The notes beneath the pieces were generated by a model, which saw only the letters and a program-made list of their open reading frames with translations, was not told the origin of the DNA and made no database searches. A program made the position numbers and the translations under genes. Shown piece by piece: positions 11,201-23,018 of a stretch of DNA of 64,000 nt; the stretch's first letter is position 1, and each line of letters starts with the position of its first letter. The DNA lies in assembly GCA_010909165.1 (NCBI GenBank), contig MU008193.1:543127-607126 (forward strand), written 5' to 3'. Origin of the DNA: Anthoceros angustus. Its lineage: Eukaryota; Streptophyta; Anthocerotopsida; Anthocerotales; Anthocerotaceae.

Positions 11201-12040
11201 ATGTTCACCACTTGTGTTGGAAAAGGGTGTCAGAAAGAAGGGTCAACAACTATACTAGACAGTGCTTGCCGGTGCGTGACATGTGGAGCGAGGGTTCTAG
11301 TTTACACCTATGCCGACTTTAGAGCCCATTTACAGCCCAAAATTGAGGGCCATGACTGCAGGTGAAGATGAGTACATTTCACGATGCCACCGCAAACAAT
11401 CGGGAAAACATGGTCCAACCAATGTCATAACTCTCCTATTTCAAGTTTCCCCACAGAGAACCCTTCCAAGCGGGGTGGTGGTGGTATGGTTCATACGAAT
11501 ACCTTCTGCCAGACATGACATTCATGGAATTCGCTGTGCAGGGCGCCGGCCAGCCGGCGCCCTGCACCCGCCTACCACAATGCCAGAAAGTGGCATGTCA
11601 TCTCCTATCCCTTGGTAGGATGTAGGAATCGATTTTTGAGACAAGAGGGCTGCTAGATGTGCGTCACCAACCCTCTGACATGATCCTATGTATAGTCATG
11701 TGACTGGCAGTGATCAATTACATCAAAGTGCTGGGTATGGATGCATTATTAGTGACTAGTATTGTGCAAGCCCTAAATGTGCACATGCTCTAAATGTGCA
11801 AATAGCACGGCAAAAGCCGGTCCCCTCAACTGTGCTAATGAATTTAGTACTAAAACCGTTCAGTGTTTGGAGCACGGGAGTTTCCAACGGCTAACATCTT
11901 GTAGAATATACAGGTCGTTTCCAACTTGCCCCATGGACAATGCGCTACAATGAACGTGTCGAATGTGTCTTGCGGGTTTTCCCTTCTCAAAACATAAAAT
12001 GTGGCTACGGCCTATGCGCACTTTTAATATTCGAAGTGCA
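11201..12040. other. E1 left subterminal non-coding region
   Basis: No coding signal is visible. It contains the GC-rich hairpin at 11537-11566 and otherwise unremarkable DNA, between the left TIR and the end of the leftward gene. Confidence 0.5.
11537..11566. repeat. GC-rich hairpin, 14-bp perfect arms
   Basis: TGCAGGGCGCCGGC and GCCGGCGCCCTGCA are exact reverse complements separated by CA. The same core and CA loop recur at 22804-22827 in E2. Confidence 0.95.
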
Positions 12041-12042
12041 TT

Positions 12043-13187
12043 CTACTCTCCTTCTGAATTGACGCCGTCATCTTCGTTAGGTACGACATCATCACCGTCA
12101 TCTTCACTGTCCTCTGCGGCAGTTTGACTTGCTGGTTGTATGAAGCCCCGCAATTCATTCAGCTTGTCCTTGATCGCCTTCTTGTCTACCGCATATAGGT
12201 GTTTCCGAGAATTCAAGGTGAAACCATAATACAAGATGATGGTTTTCTGTACATATACTTCCTGAATATTTTTGGGGTTAAAAACCTTCGACCCCCTTTT
12301 TCCCGGTTTGTTGCTTGGCTGCTTGCCCTCCCCCCGAATTATATATTCTTCAACGTACCTACCCTCAAACGCATCTGTGTGCTCTGTTCAGTACCAGTGA
12401 ACAAGAAAGTGAGGCTTGCTTGCTTATGATGACAGTAACAAACCCACTGTCACCTTTGGCTTCTCTCGTAATTTTGAATTGGTGCTGGTAAGACAGGTTG
12501 TTTAATTTTTGACCGCCAGACAATGCGTGTCCACCTTGCCCTTGCCTCGACACAAACATATGACCAAGTCCGAACTTCGCCAATATCTTCACCTCTGGCT
12601 GAGGAGTGTACGCACTAATCAAAATCTCTGACAATGCAGGAAGAGTGTGAGCTTCCTTGTGTTTTAAGCTTTTTGAAAAGCATGAAAACATTTGGTCGAT
12701 TTGATCATGCTTATGCCCCACCAACAAAAACCCCACTTTCACCTTTTCAAACGTCCCTATGTCCACGAGCATGTTGAGATAGGCAAAAAGCAGTTGATTC
12801 TTGTTCTCTCTGCAGTGTTGTCCAATTGCAAATATAACACTTTCTGCAATACTCCTTTGTAGTTATGTATAACATCCTGGATGATGGTAATCGTGAGATT
12901 GGCATCATTCCGCAAGTTTGCATAATGCAAGTAAGCTCTTGCCTTAAACGTGTAATTGTGGATCATGCACCCAACCACATGAACCTGAAGTTCTTTGGCC
13001 ATCAAAGTAGATGAGGAATCTCCGTCTTCTTCTGGTCCATTCCATTGATTGAAAGTAGAAGGTACATATGTGGTTCTACATGACTCTTGCTCTTGTGTTT
13101 CGCCATCTTCAGTCGCTCCTGGTGTAACCGCAAACGATGGGCATCTAAAGCCGCTTGATATTTTTCTGTTTCAGAAAACATGCACAC
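12043..13187 (-). pseudogene. E1 DUF7869-type transposase-like protein, C-terminal part
   Basis: Read right to left. A splice acceptor (CTGAAACAG) near 13172 opens an exon beginning KYQAALDAHRLR. It holds the block NGMDQ (near 13045), then GCMIHNYT, then VLYLQLDNT (near 12835), then KVKVGFLLVGHKHDQIDQ (near 12715). This order of GMDQ, LQLDN and GHxHDxID is typical of DUF7869 proteins, a transposon-linked family, and the Asp residues are candidates for an RNase-H-like active site. The last exon (12234-12043) is acidic (AAEDSEDDGDD) and ends near the left TIR. Compared with E2, about 0.5 kb between 12430 and 12480 is missing. Frameshifts occur near 13003 and 12770. The N-terminal half lies at 23912-23019, beyond E2. 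Confidence 0.75.
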
Positions 13188-13239
13188 TTGTCAGTTACAT
13201 ATGAAGAGACATGCAGTTACATGTGAAGGATCCTCCTAT

Positions 13240-13785
13240 GTTGGGACACTAAACTGCCTGGCCGACGTCCCGCCCCATACCAACGCAGGAGGAACCTTCA
13301 AGTTCCGTCTGAGCGCATTTGCACTCGTGGTCCGGTGGCGGTCCTGCGTCCCACCACAACCAATGCCTTCGGCTTTTGGTCTTAGAGGGGCGCCATCCGG
13401 CCGGCGCCCTACCACATGGATAAATTGAAGGGTGACCCCTGGGGTTCTTCGCTATCTGGGGCATTGGCCAGTTGCTATCCCACAACGGAAGTAACCTAAA
13501 GGTTCCGCCCTTGACTTGTTGTGGAGGTGGGGCGCCGGCCGGCTGGCGCCCCACCTCAGGGGGATCCTTAAAGTTCTGCCATAGGGTTCTTGGCCTTTGG
13601 GGGCGCCGACCGGCCGGCGTCTCACCACATGTACAGTTGGCCTCTTAGGGTTTCATCCCAAGGGTTTTGCATATGTGGGACGACGGTCGGCTGACGTCTC
13701 ACCCCATCCCATCATAGCAAGAACTGTAAGACTCGATTCTAGGGTTCTTGCCCATATGGCCCAGGGTTCAAAACAGCCATTCCCC
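13240..13785. repeat. Intronic minisatellite with GC-palindrome cores
   Basis: Three to four imperfect units each combine a GGCGCC...GGCCGGCGCC palindrome (13387-13410, 13524-13557, 13598-13622, and a decayed one at about 13680-13700), a CACCACAT-like segment and TAGGGTTCTT. The palindrome at 13524-13557 has 17-bp arms with one mismatch. The array lies in the intron of the E1 leftward gene, just left of E2. Confidence 0.75.
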
Positions 13786-13788
13786 ACT

Positions 13789-13880
13789 AACATGCTAATC
13801 TTGGAAGGGGGTTAATATACAGTAAGGGGGTTTTCATCCAAATATCGTCGGAAGGGGGTTTGGGATGGGTCGCATTCTGC
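13789..13880 (+). repeat. E2 left TIR and subterminal iterons
   Basis: Three direct copies of the AAGGGGGTT iteron start at about 13804, 13824 and 13851. The third is followed by TGGGATGGG, as in E1 and E3. Spacing of the second and third copies from the terminus is close to that in E3. Confidence 0.85.
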
Positions 13881-14639
13881 TTTGGGCAACATCGGTCAAA
13901 AGGCACGAAAATAAGGGTCGATAAGGGATGAAATTGACGTCCGAGCGGTGTCTCCATCACACAAAGGGTTAGGCGTGGTTCGCCATCGAATTTGGCATAT
14001 CGACCCATGCTTGCTTACCATAAGTACCGGAAGGACTAAAAGGGCAGGGTTGATGAGGCATCTAAATAAACAAGGTCTTTTGAAGACATTGCGGCAATCT
14101 TCACAGTCATCATTGGTAAAGAATGGTGCTTCTTCCGAACCGTCGTCCGGAACCCATAGTCTTTTGTTTTGGCAAGAAGGGGGCTCGCGTGGTGGGCGGC
14201 GCAACTATCGGGTTTCCACGATTTAGGATTTAGGCATGCGTCGGATGGGTTATATACCACGAACAAAATGTACAATACGCAGGCGTGCGGAAAAGCGGTT
14301 TCCATGCTACTAAGGATGGTGAAAAATGGCGGGCGCCGCCGCATCCATGTCGCCGACATCGCAACCTACGGCCGGGAAGTGACTCAACTTCTTCAACTTC
14401 CGATCACGAATGATAGCACCAACAGTGATTCCCTATCACTAACGCGAGCTCCCCACTTTGAGCCTAACACTTGGCGGTCACACCGGCGTCGAGTAAACCC
14501 TCTTGTCTACCGATGTCCACCGATGTTTGCCTCCACTTCATACATCTTTTCACTCATCTCCGAATTGACACCTTCCATGTCCAAGGGCCCGATGTCCGTC
14601 TTAAATCTTTGTCTTACGTGCACTTTGGTGGCTCGATGA

Positions 14640-17322
14640 AGCCCCGCAATTCATTCAACTTATCCTCGATCGCTTTTTGTCAATGGAATAGAGATGTTTA
14701 CGAATTCAAACGAACCCATAATACAAGATAGCGGTTTTATTGATGAAGACTTCTTGAACATTCTTGAAATTTGCCTTCCCACCCTTTTTCCTTCCAATCC
14801 CAATGTCTCGGTGGAATGGACAGAATCACATATTCTTCCACGTACGCCTTCATATGCATCTGTGCTCGATCTGCGATGAACGAAATGAGGCTCTTCCACA
14901 TCCAACCTCACGATTAACTTTCCCAATCCGAAAGGCCGATTATGCGATCACAAGGTATGCGATGAACATCCTTCCTTTATGTCTTTTACATCTCCATGCA
15001 ACGCCATTTCTGCCGCCGCTTCCCAACCGGTAAGGCCCCAAGTACATATCCCGTTGGGGGAGTTCTCTTAGCAACGCCTCCTCTAGGATAGCTTCATCGG
15101 GAACTTGGAGTGGTTGTGCTGTTTCTTCCGATTCTGCCCGAGAGAACCATTTCCACGGCTCTTCTAGTGCGAGCCCAATATTGTTCTCCACGATTACTGC
15201 GATTTCTTCTTGGTCCACCCAGAATGCTTCCCACCATCCATATTCTGTCCCAGTCACATATGGCCGCAGCTCCGACAGACCCGCTCTCAAATGTGCCACT
15301 CCTTGGTCGGAGATAACCCCGCCGACGTCCCTTTCTTGTCTCGAGAGCCGGCCGGCCGTCTGTTATGTCGTTGGAGGGACAAATTTCAAAAACTCCAACC
15401 GGCGGTTTCCCAATACATCGATGTCGAATATTGCTTGCTCCTAATCATCCACCCCATGGCCGGGTTTGTCTTCTCGTGATTTTAAAGGTCTGGAAAGATA
15501 AGTTGTTCAATTTTCTCACCGATGAATATGCTGGCGACCATCGCCTTGTCTAATCGGCCATACATATGACCGAAGTCCGGACCTCCGCAAAACTTTGATC
15601 TCCGGTGTAGGCGTATGCATGAACCAAGATGTCGGCCAACGCGGAAGAGTGTGTGCCTCCTTGTGCTTCAAGCTTTTGGAAAAGCAAGAGAACATCGTCG
15701 ATTTGGTCGTGAGTGTGCCCAACAAGGAGGAACCCAACCTTCACCTTGAAAAGTTCCCATATCAACTAGCATGTTCAAATCGCAAACAACAGCTGGTTCT
15801 TGTTTTCCGGCAAGTGTTGTCAAGCTGCAAATAGAGCACTTTGGGTAGCACTCCTTTATAATTAAGAATAACATCTTGAATAATCCGATTGTCGATTCGC
15901 ATCGTTCCTCAAATTGGCATAGTGCAAAACACTCTTGCTGCGTCGTATAATTGTGGATCATGCAACCCACTACGCAGATACACGGTCCTCATCAAGATTC
16001 TTTGGCCAACGCAGAAGTGTGGAATCTCTCTTCTTGGTCCATTCCGTCTATAGCGAGGAGCATGTACTTATCCGGTTCCTGTAACTCTTTTCACGGTGTT
16101 TTGCCATTTTTCCCGCTCCTCCTGCGGTACGCGGTGTGCCTCCAACGGCTGATATTTTTCTCGCACACCAAACACGTTCCAAGTGTCACATCCTTCCAAG
16201 TTTTCACGTTCCCAATTTCACACATACAAACACGCTTCTTCCACACCACAAGCGAAGATGAATCCATGAAACCCATTGCATACAACAAACCGATGTCGTG
16301 GACTATCACCTCTTCACACATACATTTACCATCTTCCCCAATCTAAAATCTACAAAACGCGTCCACCTTCTAGGTCATATATTATGGTTGGCGAGTTTGA
16401 AGGTGGATGGGGCCAGGGGCGCCCCGGCCCCTAAACTCGACCAATCAAACCTACAACCGGGGCCATCCATGAACAAGGACTGCGAGTTTCAAACATGGTA
16501 CTCGGGCAACTTCACAGCGGTCGGTCATCCGAGGGTGGGCGCGCCCGCCCACCTCCGACACTCAGTTTTCAACCATCCGCATACCACCGCTCATTCGGCG
16601 AACTATGGGATGAACTCGAAAAACTCCTCCCACCAGATGGGTTGTACTAGTGGTACAGTGATATCTACCTTGATCAACCTTCTGAGTTGTATTCCGAATG
16701 GTGGTCTTTAACCCTACACATATTGAGCAGGTCGAGAACCTGTTGGATTTGGGAATCTTCACTCGGCTGAAGTTAGATTTCCATAACTTCAAAAACCACG
16801 CGTACGTCACAAACTGCAGACCAGAGCTTTGACACTGCCGTTTGTACAATGACCATATCTCCAGCTTTGTATAGGTGTCAGGCAGGTTATACACCTGCAC
16901 GTTCGGAAGTCTTTCAGCCATGAACAGAAAAGCATTATCCATCCACGCTAGAGCACCAAGTGCATGACGGGACTTATGAATTGGGTTGGTTCGAACACTA
17001 TCCCACGGGGCATTCCTCATGACCCTCCCTTTCAGTTCCTCGTATCTGTTGTGCCCCATACAATATACTCTTCTGAAGGCCTTCACGCAGTGAGGAACCG
17101 ATCCCATAACATGCGTAAAACTCTTTCTTTGTTAGTTTGACTCCGGTCCCGATGTACGAGGCTTTGAAGAAATGTCTCCTGCTCTTGCCTGCACATTGTG
17201 AGGAACCTATATCGTTGCTCCTGAAGGCCTTGCTTGGTCAACCTCTGCATGCACATTTGGTTGCAACACGGTTTAAGAAAGTCTGCCGTCACCTTCTCCA
17301 GTTCACATTTTTGCAAAGACAC
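14640..17322 (-). pseudogene. E2 DUF7869-type transposase-like protein
   Basis: Read right to left. A Cys-rich start (CCNQMCMQRLT, near 17260) is followed by the block CVKAFRRVYCMGHNRYEELK (17085), then FLFMAERLPNVQVYNLP (near 16920), then KSNRFSTCSICVGLK (near 16740). The last resembles the 'PRTDVCxxC' zinc-type block of DUF7869 proteins. A donor (GATCAAG/GTAGAT, near 16668) matches the E1 donor. The next exon restarts near 16170, with IDGMDQ (near 16045), LYLQLDNT (near 15835) and KVKVGFLLVGHTHDQID (near 15710). A C-terminal block, VAVIVENNIGLALEE-like (near 15185), is shared with E3. Many single-base frameshifts make it non-functional as read. The true start could lie further right, toward 18055. 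Confidence 0.75.
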
Positions 17323-17559
17323 CCCGCCCGTCAGCGCTTGTCCATGACTTTGTTGTCATCAATGTCTCACTTAAAGGCTTGGGATGGAATGTTCCGGATG
17401 CACCAGCGGAGGAGGGTGAACAAAGTCATCATCCCCATCCTCGATCCACGGATCATTTGCTTGTGGAAGAACTCGATCCTGCGGTCATCCTCGCATCGCT
17501 CCTTGGCGGAACAAACCACGACGGGATTACACCCCATCTCCCTTCCTTCCGTGTCTTCG

Positions 17560-18420
17560 CTGGATGCGACCCATCAATGGCGCATATAAGTTCAAGTTCA
17601 CGGGGTCATGGGCACCCCCGCGGAATGGAGAGGCGCTTGTCGATGGCGACGAGCATTACACCGCAATACCACTGTGCGGTGTGCATGAGATGGAATCCGC
17701 CACGGATGGGGTGGACTATTCGGCCACAACATTGTCTTCACCGCAAACAAGCTTTCTTGTTGAAGGCAAACTAACCTTCCGGAGTTCGGACTCGTTTTGT
17801 TGCTCATGATCGGAAGGGCGCGGGGCCCCATTCGATGCCATCCTTGGCTCCTCACAAGAGAGTCACCTACCATCCGGAAATCAAAGACCCCTCTTCCTCA
17901 CACTGCTCTGCGACAACATCAATGTCGGTCATTACATGGGTGAGCAGGCAGGAGGCGATGCAAACCCAACACTTGTTCTCAAGTACATGTTCCCCTTGAT
18001 CGCACAAACGGTGAGGAATGAACTTTGTGGACGAAAAACTCGACCTCTTCGACAAGCGATGTGTGTGTGGCGCGCAACATTGTCGCCCGAGGACTCCGCA
18101 CCTCTAACCTCGAAATATGGTCCTCACTCTTCACAGGCGTGGTATGCCATGACATAGGCGGCCGTGGTGAAGGTAAGGTGGAAATGCCATTATGAGCAAA
18201 TAAACCGAAAGATCTTCACCGGTAGAACTTGGCGGCGAGGCACACCGCCTCTTCATTGTTTTCTCGGCATTGGGGTTCACATGTACGGCTTTTGACTTAG
18301 GGTCCTATAAATGGTTTTCCATGTAAGCATTACCTTAATTGACATTTATGGTTAGGGTTGCGGCACATGTGTATGGCGTGACCGAGCAGGCGTCATACTT
18401 TCGATTCAAGTGGAGAGTAA
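17560..18420. promoter_or_regulatory. Divergent intergenic region of E2 (inferred bidirectional promoter)
   Basis: This lies between the apparent starts of the leftward and rightward E2 genes. It probably includes the N-terminal exon of the leftward gene (weak similarity to the 23905-24114 minus-strand frame of E1). No TATA box is obvious. The promoter role is inferred from divergent gene order only. Confidence 0.3.
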
Positions 18421-21400
18421 CCACGAGAGGCGAAAGTTCTTGACAGGAGCGGTGGCGGCCGCCTCGGCGGCTCTCGGCGAAGGACTTTTGGCGTCTCCAG
18501 ACGCGACTTCTCCACGCTGCGATCCTCCGCCATTTCCTCTTCGCGATTCACATAGTCTTGGTATGGCCCTCCCCTTCTGCTCGCAAATTTCCTTCAAGTT
18601 GTGCGACGATTCCTTCTTTGAATTGCGCTTCCTATGGCGATTGTATCTAATCTCTTGAGGATGGCAAGCGGAAGGCAGTAGGAAGGAACGTGGAGAGAGG
18701 CGAGACATCGACCCGATGCCCAAAACCAAGAAATCCGGCCCGGCAGAAGAAGAAGGATGCGGCGGAATTTGGTGTGGATGTTGGAGCCGCGCCTACCTCC
18801 GGTGGAGGCGAGATACAACCAGCCATCAAGCACCAGCCACAGGTAATTTGTCAATTGGGCATGGGAAATCGGGCAGCCTAACATCCGGGAAGGCCGGCTA
18901 CGAAGGAGAAGGCTGAGGAGGAGACCGAGGAAGAGACCCCACAGGCAATCGGTGCAGCGCCTATTCCAACGCCATTTAACTATGAGGATCTATTGCCATC
19001 GTCGGTTGGGGAGCAAGGTGGAGGCCAATTGCTCGAGAAGGACGGATGTTGACACAGGATGAGGAGCCTTGGAGGAGAACAATTTTGGACTCCTCTATTG
19101 GCTGGTCGTAGGGTTCAAGGGGCCTTGCCAAACCAGAGCAAGGCTGGTGGGTTCTATGGGCGATCGTGGATATGGATGGACGAGCACATGTTTGGATCTT
19201 GTACAACAAAGCCTTTGGTATTTGATCGGATAAGCGAAGATGAAACCATGTACAAGGCTTATGAGGTCACCTACATGGCTTCCAAAGCAAGAAGTGCGAT
19301 CCTTCAAACTGGTGGAGGATTTGAAATGCTATCGTCGATAGTAAGTAAAACTTTGGAATAAGGTTTTCAAGCGATTGATGCAAATCGTTGTATGTTGGTT
19401 TCATGACTTGTGCCTTCTATCTTGCGTTTCCTCAATCCTTTTCTTTTTGCGGGATGCTCGAAGCTAGAGCACTAATTACGACCATATGCGGAAGATTACC
19501 GAATCGTCATCCGGCATAGGAGGGAAATGTCCTGGCAGTCGAGCCCGGCTTGACGGAATGTGCATGATGGGCTCACGGCCGGCCGCGCTAGTGAGCTCGG
19601 CCCATCGATGAGGAGGATGGGTGTATACCCGACGCCCTGGCCACTCGACGATGACGACTTTCGGAGGCGAGAGGATGGAAGGATGCTCCGTTCTGGACAT
19701 TCCTTTTCTGGCTCCTCCATGGGTACCCCGTGTAGGAGGAGGGTGAGGCGCCGGCCGCGCCTCCGAAGTCTGAGACACAGTTACAGACTCCCCGGTTGGG
19801 GTTCCCAAGGCTGCGAAGGGTTGGGCGCCGCCGGTGCGGTCTGTTGCATTGTTGCGGAAGAGACGGTGGGCGGGCGGTGGGCGGGCGGCGAGCTTCTATT
19901 GAGGCACCTCTGTCCGCCGATCCGAGAGTATGGAGACAGGGACTCGAGTGGGAGAGCAAGGCATGGTGGGCACGCCGCAACAGGGCATACCAGTCGCTCA
20001 CATAGCGAGGCTCCATCTGGGGGGAAGAGAAAGAAGAAATCCAGGAAGGAAACAGTGAGTGAAGCCCACCAGGATAACATAGCGACTGTCCATGTGCGGA
20101 CAGATGAGGAAAGACTTGAAGATGCCATCCGGGAATCAGACCCATTGACAATAATCAGGGACTCTGCCTATGCAAAGAAAGTTGTTCCGGAGACAGTACT
20201 GGTAAAGCTTGAGAATTTGAAGCCAGCATCTTATATTACACCAGATGCCCAAATCGGGAGGTGGAGGCATGGTCAAACTACCTAGCCCGAGTTATTTGAA
20301 GGAAGGATTGAAGAAGGGTTACGCCATTCATGCATGATTGACCCGGGAGTGCAACGATATTAGCAAGTTAATGGCGGTCGGGCCAAGAAATATATTATGG
20401 GTGTACTTGGGGAACCACACATATCTTGCTATGAAGCACTTGGCGATATTGCTCGAAGTCCGTTTTCAATATGTTGAAGCGCATGTATCTGTGGGCTTAC
20501 GGTGCACGAGATGAGAGTTCTTGCAACCGACCATAACACAATGTCGACAAGCGGAAGAAAATGTCTTTTATTGAAGCAGTAAGATATTTACGAGATGAGC
20601 TTCTTATTGCGTCGGGATGGAGTGCGATGACCATGTCATGGAAGTTCAATCTTTATAAGGTTCTTGGATTAATTGAAGATGATGAAGGTGCGAAGATGGC
20701 GTGTACAAGCGAACAAAGTGGACAACAGGACACACATAATGCATCTCAGCGGGAGGGCAAGGTATGGGATAATATTGATAAGATCTTTTCAAAGTGGGAA
20801 GCGAGTTACAGGCGGAAGAAGCACATACCGGCACCAAGAAAGGGAAGGAAGGGAAAAGGAAAGTCACAGATGATCCCAAACACGTGGAAGCGTGTATTTC
20901 AAGCCGAAAGACATGCTCATGAAACCACGGAAATCATTCCGGTATACCAGGGTGAATGTGGGCGTGATTCTTGTCACGGCAGGGAAGGTCTTGTGCATCC
21001 TCGATCTCAAAGGAATGGAGGACGAAATTACTTCAAGAAAGAAAGCGCATGTTATTCAAGTGGCCATGGCTAAACATCCGAGTGCTCATCTTCGAGGAAG
21101 TGAGGAAGGAATATCCTCTACACTCAACGACATGATTGCTCGATTTCAAACGGCTTTTCTTTGGGAAGGTGAGATCCGTCACCACGACAATGAGTCGCTT
21201 TGGTTTTCGTTTTACATTCAGGGCGGCGGTGGCGCCTATCTGGAGAATGGCACGATAGTGGGGGCGCCGGCCGGCCGCGCCTCCCCATCTTTGACGTGCG
21301 CGCGGCGCGCCGGCCGGCCGGCCGGCCGGCCGGCGCCGGCCGGCCGGCCGGCCGGCCGGCCGGCCGCCGGCGTGGCGCATGGCGCAAACCAAATTTGTCG

Positions 21401-22720
21401 ATGGAGGGTGTGAAGGCGCGGTCGGCGTCTTTCACACCCTCCTTCGCCATCGCTTGTTTGAATACAATAGGAATGTGGTGTCCCTGCTCTAACGTTTTTT
21501 CTTTCCCTGGCGTTCAGCAAATAAAGGATGTGGAGAATTTGCAAAAGCTGCCGGAGGATTTCAAGAACTTCATATTTGAGATTAACAACTGGAAGAGTCT
21601 TGAGGATGAGCAGCGCAATCGCCGACAAGGATTTGAAGATCGCCTGCTCATTGTTCCGTGGTCCGAGAAAGAGTGTTACTATCAAGTGGAAAAAGAAACA
21701 TTATGGAGATGCGGGATTCCTTGACGCGGCTTATACCCTTACGGTTATGGATGTCCCAAGAGGCTTTGACATTGGTCCTATGGATAGTCGGTTGGATGCG
21801 GGCATGATGAACACATTTTCCAAAGCTTCCGGAGAAGGCACGGCGGAAGAATTCGCTCATTGTCATGCACGGAGTGGAAGAAGCTCACCTTGTGAGAGAG
21901 TGCATGCGTGGATTATGTGGCAAGGGTGGAATGGTGTCCTTCGTTTGGGACAAAACAAACATGAGTAATGGCGGTGGATTTGAGACGATGGAGTACATAT
22001 GCTTGGTGTGAAGGAAGGCGGCTCGAAGACAAGGCGGCTATGGCGCCCAATATTACGTGAGGACTTTTAACAATGGACGATCCGTGATTGCACATGATAT
22101 CGTGGTGAAGAAGCGGTGTACATGTCTCAAGACAAAATGGTGGTGTGCCCTACCAAAGACCTCTCGGGTTGATGATGAAATTCATCAAAACATTCTCGAA
22201 AGAAGGAGATTGGATTACGGATGGTTGCGCGAAGTGGGACAACAACACCGGCAAGATTGCTCGGACGCAATTCTATTGCAATAGAGGTGACCTCATTGTC
22301 TGGTTATATCCCACAACGCATACATGGTTTCGAGGTTTTGCAGTGGAAAGAGGAGCTCACATTCGAGGCCCACCGGAGAGGAGCGGCTGATTCAGGCTAA
22401 AGAAGTTTGTATTAGCGAAAAAATTGTTTGGCTCGGTGGTTCCACTTAGTGCAAGGAGGATGAAAGCATAAGCAGGGACTTGCTAGAGGAAGGACAACAA
22501 ACCACAGATCATGTGCGATCGGGAGTGGTGGCGACAAGGACGAGGCGACAACGCAGAAGATGATGAAGCGAAGGCCACAGCGGTAGCGGCTTGAGTGTAG
22601 AATTGGAACGCATGCAACTGGCAGTTGTTTTAGATTCAGAAGCCACCCAAGCGCAGTATGAGTCTCAGATCAGTCCGCCTGAGGGATCTTTGTAGAGGAA
22701 AGACTATATTCGAGGGACGG
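18420..22720 (+). pseudogene. E2 ParB-like / beta-class DNA methyltransferase gene (decayed)
   Basis: Order along the gene: a basic, low-complexity N-terminal region (18700-18930); a block IPTPFNYEDLLP (near 18970) homologous to IPSPYSYEETV in E1; LPNQSKAGGF...CTTKPLVFDRISEDE (19120-19240). Then come VHVRTDEERLEDAIR (near 20090), the ParB-like block GNHTYLAMKHL (near 20410, frameshifted), MSFIEAVRYLRDEL (20561) and an IQVAMAKHPSAH helix (near 21055). The methyltransferase follows: FIFEINNWKSLEDEQ (near 21570), the motif-IV region TLTVMDVPRGFDIGPMDSR (21735-21790), FNNGRSVIAHD (near 22070), GLMMKFIKTFSKEGDW (near 22165), then a badly frameshifted motif I ending in GYIPQRIHGFEVL (near 22310). 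The C-terminal tail has ELERMQLAVVLDSE (near 22610). E2 is inactive as read. Confidence 0.72.
21262..21372. repeat. GGCC/GGCGCC palindromic cluster in E2 gene
   Basis: About 110 bp made almost entirely of GGCC and GGCGCC steps, including a long GCCGGCCGGCC run. It falls between two coding blocks of the methyltransferase gene and probably lies in an intron. The (RPAG)n peptides it would encode are likely artefacts. Confidence 0.85.
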
Positions 22721-23014
22721 AAGAGGGGTTTTGAAACTGTGATATCAGGATTTTCTTTCATTACTTGTGTCAAAGCATAGCCGTGGGCAAGGATACTTCT
22801 GGGCTGGCGCCGGCCAGCCGGCGCCAGTAAAGCCCTCTTTGTTTTATGAATTGTGAAATATCAATGTTTTTTTCCCCTTTCGTATTTAGCATGGTGCTGT
22901 TGACGGAGGATTCGACGTATTTCGCATTTCCCGAACGGTGTCTTTTTTGTGAAGGGGGTTTCGGTTGTGCGGAAGGGGGTTTGTATATTAACCCCCTTCC
23001 AAGATTATCACGTT
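22721..23014. repeat. E2 right subterminal region, hairpin and right TIR
   Basis: Contains the hairpin at 22804-22827 (arms CTGGCGCCGGC and GCCGGCGCCAG, loop CA). It also has GAAGGGGGTTT copies at about 22953 and 22972, and the right TIR ending at 23014. Relative to the terminus the inner iterons point the opposite way to those at the left end. Confidence 0.85.
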
Positions 23015-23018
23015 CACT

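Larger units (their letters stand above)
13789..23014 (+). mobile_element. E2: 9.2 kb TIR DNA transposon nested in E1
   Basis: The left end reads AACATGCTAATCTTGGAAGG and the right end, reverse-complemented, reads AACGTGATAATCTTGGAAGG. Flanking target-site duplications are CACT (13785-13788 and 23015-23018). E2 carries the same two divergent genes as E1: a leftward DUF7869-like gene (17322-14640) and a rightward ParB-like/methyltransferase gene (about 18400-22720). Both are decayed by frameshifts. E2 inserted between the donor (near 23078) and acceptor (near 13172) of an E1 intron. Confidence 0.9.

Noticed and set aside
21236-21685. Arg-Pro-Ala-Gly-rich proteins read through the GC palindromes
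   Set aside because: The repeated peptides appear in several frames and on both strands because the DNA is palindromic; they sit between real methyltransferase blocks.
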